From an uncultured Alphaproteobacteria bacterium (GTDB taxonomy: Bacteria; Pseudomonadota; Alphaproteobacteria; Methylaequorales; Methylaequoraceae), in NCBI GenBank assembly GCA_902547955.1, contig CACCPY010000014.1, positions 1-35,369 on the forward strand: 35,369 bases of DNA. Direction: 5' to 3'. How positions within the stretch are numbered: position 1 is the stretch's first letter; every line of letters starts with the position of its first letter. Below, in pieces: positions 26,351 to 33,375 of the stretch. Below the pieces are notes generated by a model that was not told the DNA's origin, made no database searches, and saw nothing but the letters and a program-made list of their open reading frames with translations. The position numbers and the translations under genes were made by a program.

Positions 26351-26358
26351 TAATTCCT

Positions 26359-26391
26359 AATATTCGCACCACAGTTAGTGGTGCGAATATT
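26359..26391 (+). terminator. Perfect 14-bp hairpin after PQQ dehydrogenase
   Basis: AATATTCGCACCAC (26359-26372) pairs without mismatch with GTGGTGCGAATATT (26378-26391) around the loop AGTTA. A short T-rich run follows. It lies between convergent genes, so it can end transcription from both sides. Confidence 0.9.
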
Positions 26392-26416
26392 TCTTCAAGT
26401 TAAATTTCCTTAAAAA

Positions 26417-26881
26417 TCAAGAAGCTTTCCATAAACCTTTATCTTCACAAAAGGTTGTAACCTTAAACTTTTCTATACCTTGGATCCTAATGGATTGTTC
26501 GATATCTTTACAATTTCTTTTGTCTTTGATGAATGTATTCAACTCAGTAATTTTACCTGTCTTGGTTCCATCATCTTGACTTGTCCAGTTAATTGTTTTG
26601 ATATTATTTTCGTTTGTAAGTAGTTCTTGTGTTGCTTTTCCATACTCTTTTTGTTCATTTTCTGTTAGCTGATTGGCTATTTCTCCACCAATGAGCCCCC
26701 CAATTATTGTTCCGCCCGCAATTGAGAGTGCTCCACCAACTCCAGAACCAAATTGAAATCCAACTAAAGCACCAAGACCAGCTCCTAGGATATTTCCTAA
26801 GAGTGTTCCTTCATCTCTTTGACTACATGAGCTTAATGTAATAGTAATCAGTATTAAAGCAGTATACTTTTTTACATTCAT
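26417..26881 (-). CDS. Glycine-zipper lipoprotein (17-kDa surface antigen type)
   Basis: A 154-aa outer-membrane lipoprotein. The signal and lipobox end at TLSSCSQ, with Cys19 as the lipidated residue. A long glycine zipper follows (LGNILGAGLGALVGFQFGSG to GGLIGGEIANQL, about residues 28-70), as in Rickettsia 17-kDa surface antigen and related SlyB-like proteins. The C-terminal domain (NNIKTINWTSQDDGTKTG to TFCEDKGLWKAS) is the usual strand-rich cap with a Cys pair. It probably stabilises the outer membrane. The start, MNVKKYTALILITI, is clear, and the gene stands alone on the minus strand opposite the sugar dehydrogenase. Confidence 0.9.
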   Translation of the reverse strand: MNVKKYTALILITITLSSCSQRDEGTLLGNILGAGLGALVGFQFGSGVGGALSIAGGTIIGGLIGGEIANQLTENEQKEYGKATQELLTNENNIKTINWTSQDDGTKTGKITELNTFIKDKRNCKDIEQSIRIQGIEKFKVTTFCEDKGLWKAS

Positions 26882-26943
26882 AATATAGTTTTAATTAGTT
26901 ATGCTGTACCTATATTAATAAAAAATGCAGTTATCTGAAAGAA

Positions 26944-27138
26944 TTATTTTGAAATTAAAAAAATTTTAAACACTCTTGTATCAATTGTTTTTTTGTTCTC
27001 TTTAAACTTTATAACTTTTTTCAGTTTCCAGCCTTTTGATTTATAAGCTTTAAGAATCTCTGATGACTCTTTTCTATATTTTTTTTTTTTCCACCAAGAC
27101 GAATGATGAGTTACAAGTTTAATTTTTTTTAAAACCAT
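26944..27138 (-). CDS. Small basic hypothetical protein
   Basis: A 64-residue protein with many lysines. The middle (SSEILKAYKSKGWKLKKVIKF) resembles the 'helix then G-W-x-L strand' of DUF4177-like proteins, which is the only hint of family. The frame keeps coherent coding character, but base composition here is so AT-rich that a chance frame cannot be excluded. It is divergent from coq7 and lies 62 bases upstream of the 17-kDa-like lipoprotein gene on the same strand. Confidence 0.45.
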   Translation of the reverse strand: MVLKKIKLVTHHSSWWKKKKYRKESSEILKAYKSKGWKLKKVIKFKENKKTIDTRVFKIFLISK

Positions 27139-27228
27139 AATAAATTTTTTAATCCAAAATAAATTTAATTGTTTTTTCTTTTAAAATGCAAATTTAATAA
27201 TTTGAAAATAAATTTTTAAATAATGTAA

Positions 27229-27768
27229 ATGAAAAATCTTAAAGAAAACAATTTTCCTATTCCACAATATTTGCTTCCTCATTTTAGAAGCAATCATGCT
27301 GGAGAAACTGGTGCTATTTATATTTATAAAGGTATATTAGCAGTGAGCAGAGACTCTGAAATTAGGCAATTCTCCCGTAAACATTTAACTACAGAATCGC
27401 AACATTTAAAACTTATAGAGGAAGTTCTTGAGAAAAAAAATGTTAGTAAACTGATCACTGTATGGAAATTAGCTGGGTTTTTAACTGGTTTTATTCCAGC
27501 TCTTTTAGGGAAAAGATTTGTATACGCAACAATTTACCATGTTGAGAGTTTTGTTGAAAAGCATTACCAAGAGCAGATAGATATTCTTTCAAAAAAGAAT
27601 AGTCAAATTAAATTAAAAAAAATGATTACTGAGCTAATGAATGATGAGATATCTCACAAGGAAGAATCATTGATCAATGTTTCAAAACTAAGCTTCGTTC
27701 ACAAAATATGGGGGACTATAGTTACCATTGGATCTCAACTAGCAGTTGGTATATCAAAGAAAATTTAA
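27229..27768 (+). CDS. coq7: Demethoxyubiquinone hydroxylase (diiron, Coq7 type)
   Basis: A 179-aa carboxylate-bridged diiron monooxygenase that hydroxylates the ubiquinone ring at C-6 in ubiquinone synthesis. The four iron-ligand helices are visible: NHAGETGA, TESQHLKL, YHVESFVEKHYQEQ, and NDEISHKEE. The E, ExxH, E, ExxH ligand pattern of the family is complete. The length matches bacterial Coq7, and the protein is membrane-associated through its amphipathic helix IPALLGKRFVYA. Coq7 rather than the FAD enzyme UbiF performs this step in alphaproteobacteria. ATG at 27229 follows an AT-rich stretch with no clear ribosome site. It converges with the CBS gene, 4 bases apart. Confidence 0.95.
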   Translation: MKNLKENNFPIPQYLLPHFRSNHAGETGAIYIYKGILAVSRDSEIRQFSRKHLTTESQHLKLIEEVLEKKNVSKLITVWKLAGFLTGFIPALLGKRFVYATIYHVESFVEKHYQEQIDILSKKNSQIKLKKMITELMNDEISHKEESLINVSKLSFVHKIWGTIVTIGSQLAVGISKKI

Positions 27769-27772
27769 ACTT

Positions 27773-28288
27773 CTATACCAATTTTATAGCTAGAACTGTT
27801 GTTATCAATGTGTAGACTAAGATACTAAGAATTATCAGGATCACTTGGCTAGCCTTGAAATAACTTTCTTTTGTTAATTCCTTCACCTGATACATTAAGT
27901 TAGGCCACGTATATGATACAAAGTCACCTTGAGACATAATATTGATTAGCTTTCCAGATTTATCCACAACAGGAACATGTCTAAATCTTTCGTTTGACAT
28001 TTGTCTTAGCCAACTTACCAGGTTGTCGTCTTTATCAGCTACTTTAACAGGTGATGTCATGATTTTACTTAATTTTGTAGTTTTAGGGTTCATTGAATTA
28101 TTGAGGAGTTTCCTCATTAGATCCCTTTCGGTTACTATTCCCGCGACTTTACCTTTGGTGTTTAATATAACTACTGACCCGAAATTATCCTTAGACATTG
28201 CTTTAACAGCGGACATTACTGAATCATTTTCTTTAAAAGTGAGTGGGGGTTTTTTACTTTTAAATTCTGGTCTATCACAAATTTTCAT
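27773..28288 (-). CDS. Tandem CBS-domain protein with C-terminal membrane anchor
   Basis: A 171-aa protein with two CBS motifs: about residues 14-68 (NDSVMSAVKAMSKDNFGSVVIL with GKVAGIVTERDLMRKLL) and 70-130 (IMTSPVKVADKDDNLVSWLRQMSNERFRHVPVV with GKLINIMSQGD). Such pairs form a nucleotide-sensing module. A single hydrophobic helix near the C-terminus (VILIILSILVYTLITTVLAI) should anchor it to the inner membrane with CBS domains in the cytosol. The anchor is unusual among small CBS proteins. No partner gene is adjacent; the divergent glucosylglycerate operon lies 160 bases away. Ligand and partner are unknown. Confidence 0.88.
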   Translation of the reverse strand: MKICDRPEFKSKKPPLTFKENDSVMSAVKAMSKDNFGSVVILNTKGKVAGIVTERDLMRKLLNNSMNPKTTKLSKIMTSPVKVADKDDNLVSWLRQMSNERFRHVPVVDKSGKLINIMSQGDFVSYTWPNLMYQVKELTKESYFKASQVILIILSILVYTLITTVLAIKLV

Positions 28289-28417
28289 ACTTCCTCCATT
28301 TATTAAATTAGATATATAAGGAAAAAACCTGAAAAATCAAATCATATATAAATTTATTAATATTTTTTAAAAAAAATAAATTTTAAGAGTAATTTATAAT
28401 AGATAATTAGTACTTGA

Positions 28418-28432
28418 ACACAAAACTTGTGT
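28418..28432. promoter_or_regulatory. Palindrome at a putative -10 element before the glucosylglycerate operon
   Basis: ACACAA-AAC-TTGTGT is a perfect 6-base inverted repeat. It abuts TATTAT (28432-28437), a good -10 hexamer, 11 bases before the phosphatase ATG. A regulator bound there would block transcription. The gap 28289-28448 holds no gene and is otherwise AT-rich. Confidence 0.4.
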
Positions 28433-28448
28433 ATTATTAAAATATTAA

Positions 28449-29276
28449 ATGAAGATTCTTATTTTCTCAGACCTTGACGGAACTTTTATGAATCATAATG
28501 ATTATTCTTACAGTCATTTAAAAAACTTCATATCGAAGATAAAAAAAAAGTCTGAAATTATTTTCACCTCCAGTAAAACGTTCTCTGAAATGAGTAAAAT
28601 TTACGAAAATTTAAATATAAATTTTCCATTTATTGTGGAAAATGGGGCATGTATTTATTTCCCAAAAAATTATTTCAATCTAAAAAAAATAAATCAAAAG
28701 GTTGTTGAATACGAAAATTTTCATTATTTAAAATTAAGCGATGACTCCTTAAAAAAATTTAAAGAACATATAAAAGAAAAGTTTAGTAAAAATTTTAAAT
28801 TTTCTTTTTTTAGTGAACTTAGTAATCAAAAGATAGCAGAACTTACAAACTTAACTCCAAAAAAAATAGCAGATAGCAAGAAAAGACAATTTAGTGATCC
28901 AATTTTCTGGAAGGATTCAAATAAAAATTTACAAGCTTTTAAAAAAAAACTTACAAAAAATGAAATTATTATTACTGAGGGCGGACGATTTATTCACTTT
29001 AACGTCGGTTATGATAAAGGAAAAGCAGTCGCTAAATTTTTAGAAATTTATAAGAAACAAAAGTTTCAGAGTGTGCTTTCTATTTCACTTGGAGATAGTG
29101 AGAATGACGTAAGTATGCTTGAGTTAACAGATTACAGTTGTTGTATTAAATCACCAAAAAAAAAAAAACTTTATTTAAAAAAAAGTTTTAACAATTATTA
29201 TAGTGAGAAAGAGGCCCCTTTTGGATGGAAAGAGTCTTTAGAATATGTTTTTAAAAAGGAGAATCTAAATTTCTGA
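28449..29276 (+). CDS. HAD phosphatase of mannosyl/glucosyl-3-phosphoglycerate type
   Basis: A 275-aa HAD-superfamily phosphatase of the mannosyl-3-phosphoglycerate phosphatase family. Motif I is FSDLDGT with nucleophile D8 and acid D10. Motif II lies in IFTSSKTFSEM, and motif IV in SLGDSENDVSML with D216 and D220. The C2-cap region includes the family-typical IVENGACIYFP. Because the next gene is the glucosyl-3-phosphoglycerate synthase GpgS, the substrate is most probably glucosyl-3-phosphoglycerate, giving glucosylglycerate, an osmolyte. This gene's ribosome region near the end (AGGAG) drives GpgS translation, and the two overlap by 8 bases. Substrate choice between the mannosyl and glucosyl forms is inference from context. 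Confidence 0.88.
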   Translation: MKILIFSDLDGTFMNHNDYSYSHLKNFISKIKKKSEIIFTSSKTFSEMSKIYENLNINFPFIVENGACIYFPKNYFNLKKINQKVVEYENFHYLKLSDDSLKKFKEHIKEKFSKNFKFSFFSELSNQKIAELTNLTPKKIADSKKRQFSDPIFWKDSNKNLQAFKKKLTKNEIIITEGGRFIHFNVGYDKGKAVAKFLEIYKKQKFQSVLSISLGDSENDVSMLELTDYSCCIKSPKKKKLYLKKSFNNYYSEKEAPFGWKESLEYVFKKENLNF

Positions 29277-30480
29277 CTTTTATCAAAATGGTATAGTTGC
29301 AACGCTGCATAACTTTTCCAGTAGAACTCATGATGATTTGGAAAAAGATTTAGTTGAATTTAGTAAATTCAGACCCATTACACTTATACTTCCTTCTTTG
29401 TTTACAGAATTACATGGTAAAGCTTTACCGAGTATTATAAGTGAAATTAGTAAAGTAAAATACATTAGAAATATTGTAATTGGTCTTGATAGAGCTAATG
29501 AAAAGGAATTTAAAAAAGCAAAATCCTTTTTTTCAAAACTACCACAACAGCATGAAATTTTATGGCATGACGGTCCAAATTTAAAGAAACTTGATAAACA
29601 GTTAAAAAAACATAATTTGGCACCACAACAGATGGGTAAAGGTAGAAATGTTTGGTATTGTATGGGATATATTTTATCTATTGGTGAATCTGAAGCAGTT
29701 GCTTTGCATGATTGTGATATACTTACATATGACAGAAGTTTATTAGCAAGATTGGTTTATCCTGTAGCCAATCCAAAGTTTAATTTTGACTTTTGTAAGG
29801 GATACTACCCAAGAATATCTGAAGGTAAAGTAAAGGGAAGGGTAGCAAGATTATTAGTAACTCCACTTTTAAGAGCATTGGAAAAGACGATTGGTAATAA
29901 TGAATTCTTATCATTTGTGGATTCTTTTAGATATCCTCTGGCAGGAGAATTTTCATTTAGAAGAAGAGTCTTAAAGGATATTAGAATTCCATATGATTGG
30001 GGGCTAGAAATTGGAGTTCTATCTGAGATGTTTAGGAATTATGCTAGTAATAGAGTATGCCAGGCCGATATAGCAGAAAATTATGACCACAAGCATCAGG
30101 AAATTTCTTTTAATGACGATTCAACGGGTTTATCGAAGATGTCTATAGATATAACAAAAGTTCTTATAAGAAAACTTGCGTCTCAAGGAGAAAAGTTTTC
30201 AATGTCAATTTTTCGATCTTTAAAAGCAACTTACTACAGAGAGGCTTTAGATTTTGTCCAAATTTATAAAAAAGATGCAATGATGAATTCCTTTGAAATA
30301 GATGTACACGAGGAAGAAACAGCTGTTGAATTATTTGCTAAAAATATTATGACCGCAGGTCAAATTTTCTTAGAATCTCCAATGGAGTCTCCAAATATTC
30401 CTACTTGGAATAGAATTGATACTGCTTTGCCATCTTTTTTGTCAGATCTAAAAAAAGCCGTTGCTAAAGATAACCTTTAA
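29269..30480 (+). CDS. gpgS: Glucosyl-3-phosphoglycerate synthase, apparent ATT start
   Basis: A GT81 glycosyltransferase that joins glucose from a nucleotide sugar to 3-phosphoglycerate. Motifs are clear: PSLFTELHGKALP, ALHDCDILTYDR with the metal-binding DxD, FCKGYYPRI, and PLAGEFSFRR. The obvious in-frame start, TTG at 29338, would cut off the conserved N-terminus. Upstream in the same frame lies SDFYQNGIVATLHNFSSR, as in other GpgS proteins, and only ATT at 29269 precedes it before a stop. AGGAG (29257-29261) sits 7 bases from that ATT. The gene therefore appears to start at ATT, giving 403 aa. Fewer than 10 bases overlap the phosphatase gene. It forms the committed step to glucosylglycerate. 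Confidence 0.88.
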   Translation: MSDFYQNGIVATLHNFSSRTHDDLEKDLVEFSKFRPITLILPSLFTELHGKALPSIISEISKVKYIRNIVIGLDRANEKEFKKAKSFFSKLPQQHEILWHDGPNLKKLDKQLKKHNLAPQQMGKGRNVWYCMGYILSIGESEAVALHDCDILTYDRSLLARLVYPVANPKFNFDFCKGYYPRISEGKVKGRVARLLVTPLLRALEKTIGNNEFLSFVDSFRYPLAGEFSFRRRVLKDIRIPYDWGLEIGVLSEMFRNYASNRVCQADIAENYDHKHQEISFNDDSTGLSKMSIDITKVLIRKLASQGEKFSMSIFRSLKATYYREALDFVQIYKKDAMMNSFEIDVHEEETAVELFAKNIMTAGQIFLESPMESPNIPTWNRIDTALPSFLSDLKKAVAKDNL

Positions 30481-30488
30481 TTTTTCAA

Positions 30489-32219
30489 ATGCTCAAAAAA
30501 GATTTTTCTGAAAAAGTAAAACAATATTTATTTCAAATTTATTCAAATGACTTGAGTAAAAAACAAATTAATAATCTTTTTTTAAATATTAAATCAATTT
30601 TTACTCAACCAATGAAAAGATCAAAAAATAAATTGTGGAGTGAAAAAGATTTTTTGTTAATTACATATGCTGATTCAATAAAGAAAAATAATCAAAAAAA
30701 CCTTATAACATTGAATAGTTTTTTAAAAAAATATTGTAAAGAATTTAGTTACATACACATTCTACCTTTTTTTCCTTTTTCATCTGATGACGGGTTTGCT
30801 GTAGAGGACTATAAAAAAATAAAAATAGAACATGGTTCATGGAAAGATCTAAAAAAAATAACCAAAACTTTTGATATAATGGTGGATTTAGTTATAAACC
30901 ACTGTTCTTCAAATAATAAATTGTTTAAAAATTTTTTAGAAGATAAAAATCCTGGTAAAGACTTCTTTATAAATAGTGAAAAAAAATTTCCAAAATCAAA
31001 TAAAATTGTCAGACCTAGAAGCTCAGATTTATCAAAAAAAGTTTTGGTTGATGGAAAAAACACTTATGTGTGGTGTACTTTTGGACATGATCAAGTGGAT
31101 TTTGATTTTAGAAACCCAAATGTTTTATTATATTTCTTTGAAATCATCAAATTTTATCTTGACCAAGATATCAAAGCCTTAAGACTGGATGCTGTAGCAT
31201 TTTTGTGGAAAGAACTTGGCACTAGATGTATTAACCTTCCACAAACTCATAATATAATCAGATTAATAAGGCTTATAATTGATCGTTTTTATAACAAGAC
31301 ACTCATAATTACTGAAACTAATATTCCAAGCCATGAAAACTTAACCTATTTTGGAAATAACAATGAAGCTCATTGTATTTATAATTTTTCTTTAGCTCCT
31401 TTGTTAATACATGCAGTTGTTTCAGGGAATAGTTTTTATTTAAAAAAATGGTCTAGAGGGATGCCACCCGCACAAGAAAATAATTCTTATTTAAATTTTC
31501 TCTCAACACACGACGGTATAGGTATGAGACCTGTAGAGGGGATTTTACCAGAGAACGAGATTCAAAAATATTTTAACTTTTTTAAAAAACAAGGGGGTTT
31601 ATTTTCTTACCGAACTAACGCGGGTAAGAAATCTGTTTATGAGGTAAATATAACTTTACTAGAGGCATTTAAAGAATGTTATAACGGAAAGGATAAATTC
31701 GTTTTGGAAAGATTTATCTTGGCTCATACAATATTATTTTCCATGGAAGGAATTCCAGCAATTTATATTCAGAATTATTTAGGTTCAAAAAACGATAACG
31801 CTAAAGTAAAAAAAACTAACAGTTTTAGATCTATTAATAGAAGAAATTGGAATTTTGATAGTTTGGTTAAGATTTTTAAAAATAAATCAAATATAAATAG
31901 TAAAATTTTGCATTCCCTAAACAGACTTATGGTTTTAAGAAAAAAACAAATTGCATTTCATCCCAATGCAACTCAATTTACTCTTCAACTAGGCGATATT
32001 TTTTTTGGTATTTGGAGACAGAGTATTGATAGAAGCCAAAGTATCTTTTGTATAAGTAATCTTACAAATGTAAAACAAAAGATCTCTTTACTGGATATTA
32101 ATTTGATAAGTACAAATAATTGGTTTGATATATTATCTAATAAGAAAATAAAAAATATTGGAGATGAATTATTGTTTAAACCTTATCAAACTTTTTGGAT
32201 AACCAATAAAAAAATCTAA
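30489..32219 (+). CDS. GH13 sucrose-phosphorylase-like enzyme, probable glucosylglycerate phosphorylase
   Basis: A 576-aa retaining alpha-glycosidase-fold enzyme of the GH13_18 group. The catalytic residues are D234 in LRLDAVAF, E276 in ITETN and D342 in STHDGIG. The N-terminal domain includes YIHILPFFPFSSDDGFAVEDY, the usual 'P-S-S-D-x-G-F-x-V' mark of sucrose-type phosphorylases. The next gene upstream makes glucosyl-3-phosphoglycerate, so this is likely a glucosylglycerate phosphorylase (YcjM-like) rather than a sucrose phosphorylase. It would recycle the osmolyte to glucose-1-phosphate and glycerate. It starts 8 bases after GpgS. Substrate specificity is inferred from the operon. Confidence 0.83.
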   Translation: MLKKDFSEKVKQYLFQIYSNDLSKKQINNLFLNIKSIFTQPMKRSKNKLWSEKDFLLITYADSIKKNNQKNLITLNSFLKKYCKEFSYIHILPFFPFSSDDGFAVEDYKKIKIEHGSWKDLKKITKTFDIMVDLVINHCSSNNKLFKNFLEDKNPGKDFFINSEKKFPKSNKIVRPRSSDLSKKVLVDGKNTYVWCTFGHDQVDFDFRNPNVLLYFFEIIKFYLDQDIKALRLDAVAFLWKELGTRCINLPQTHNIIRLIRLIIDRFYNKTLIITETNIPSHENLTYFGNNNEAHCIYNFSLAPLLIHAVVSGNSFYLKKWSRGMPPAQENNSYLNFLSTHDGIGMRPVEGILPENEIQKYFNFFKKQGGLFSYRTNAGKKSVYEVNITLLEAFKECYNGKDKFVLERFILAHTILFSMEGIPAIYIQNYLGSKNDNAKVKKTNSFRSINRRNWNFDSLVKIFKNKSNINSKILHSLNRLMVLRKKQIAFHPNATQFTLQLGDIFFGIWRQSIDRSQSIFCISNLTNVKQKISLLDINLISTNNWFDILSNKKIKNIGDELLFKPYQTFWITNKKI

Positions 32220-32220
32220 T

Positions 32221-32987
32221 TTATGATGAATAAATTAGGAATAGGATCAACAGAATAACTGCTAAAACTAAAATAATTTTTTGAAAGTTTTCGTTATCAC
32301 TTGTCACTATAAACTTGCTTCCACCCATTTTTTTCAGTCTAGATATAAATTCATGCTCAACATCAGGAAATTGTTTGAAAAAAGCATCTACTATTTTTTT
32401 TTCACTCTTTGATCCAACAACTTTAACCAACTTATTTAAATATAGCGTTTCTTTTTTATTTTTATTTTCAATCAAAAACTTTGATAGTTTGGTGATTAAT
32501 TTTGAACTCCCAAATTTTTTTTCTATGAATGCATCTATGAATTTATTCATAATTTCTTTATTTTGATGAAATTTTTTTGTTTCAAGTAAATAAAACTGAA
32601 ATTGAAGTGTTAATTTCTTGCTGTAAAGATCAAGCTGGAAAATTCTTTCTTCAAGCTCGGGATATACAATTGAGGCAATTTCCCAGTCATTATTGAAAAA
32701 CTTATCATTAAATTTTTCAGTATCTTCTAAATTTAATTCAGAAAAATCGTAAAGATTATTTTTGTGAAAAAAATTAAGTTGTTCATCATATTTTTTTTTT
32801 TTTCGGCTTTACTCAATGTTTCGTAAGCTTCATTAATTTCAGTAATTTTTCTTTTTAAATCCTTATTATTTCCTTTAAAAATATCCGGATGATATAATTT
32901 TACTAAGGCTTTATAAGCGGCATAAATTAAGCTGTTTTCCGGTTTTGATTCAAATGAAAGCCCTAAAATATGATAGTAGTTTTTCAT
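32221..32987 (-). CDS. J-domain membrane protein interrupted by a one-base shift in A13
   Basis: The N-terminal 60-65 residues are a J-domain: YYHILGL, the HPD motif at 33-35 (KLYHPDIF) and YETLSKAEKKK. The plain frame then ends soon after in a stray tail (84 aa). Adding one A to the A13 run (32791-32803) joins KKK to KYDEQLNFFHKNNL, the usual J-domain ending, and the frame stays open through a downstream region and on into the 109-aa frame at 32221-32550. The joined protein would be 255 aa with a C-terminal membrane helix (IILVLAVILLILFLIYSS). No stop lies in the linking frame. Either this is a sequence error or a real frameshift, or transcriptional slippage at the A run repairs it. It is the last gene of a four-gene minus operon. 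Confidence 0.8.
32791..32803 (-). repeat. A13 homopolymer at the break in the J-domain gene
   Basis: Thirteen T on the plus strand (A on the coding strand) lie exactly where the J-domain frame shifts. A run this long is slippery for RNA polymerase and for sequencing alike. One additional base, or two fewer, restores the frame. Confidence 0.85.
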
Positions 32988-33042
32988 TCTTTATTTGTTA
33001 TTAATTAATTTAAAGTTAAAAAAATAAAAAATTAAAAAATAT

Positions 33043-33321
33043 TTAAGATTTTTCTACGATAAACAATCTTTCACCTTCAAAAATTTCTACTCTAATGTTT
33101 GGATTTTTTTTCATATTATCAATGTACACAACCTTTGACTTTTCAGCAGATTCTTTAGAGTCAAACTTAAGTATTCCAATGCTATGCAATTCACTAACTT
33201 GAAATGTTTCTATAGATATTATACCAGGGAGGTTATTTATCATTTCATGTTTTGCTAATGCTTGCATTGCGTCTGAATCAATTTTAGAAGAAAATTTTAG
33301 GTTTACTACTCTTATATACAT
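33043..33321 (-). CDS. Small dimeric alpha-beta barrel-like protein
   Basis: A 92-aa protein of ferredoxin-like alpha/beta layout: strand (YIRVVNLKFSS), helix (SDAMQALAKHEMINNL), strand (GIISIETFQVSELHSIGILKF), helix (SKESAEKSKVVYIDNMKK), and strand (NIRVEIFEGERLFIVE). This matches ABM/Dabb-type dimeric barrels and the small protein coupled to the GAF gene at 11141-11452, which opens with the same [VL]NL[RK]FSS. Neither active-site residues nor ligand are recognised. It sits 54 bases after the TerB-like gene and 55 before the J-domain gene, in one direction. No signal or membrane segment is present. Confidence 0.7.
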   Translation of the reverse strand: MYIRVVNLKFSSKIDSDAMQALAKHEMINNLPGIISIETFQVSELHSIGILKFDSKESAEKSKVVYIDNMKKNPNIRVEIFEGERLFIVEKS

Positions 33322-33375
33322 ATAAGAAAGATAGGTTAAAAAAAATAAAATTTAAAGTGTTATTAAATTTTCCTA

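Noticed and set aside
29338-29340. TTG as start of gpgS
   Set aside because: It would remove the conserved GpgS N-terminus encoded upstream, and no ribosome site precedes it.
32221-32550. Separate 109-aa membrane protein gene
   Set aside because: Its frame continues upstream without a stop to the end of the J-domain. It is best read as the 3' part of one shifted gene.
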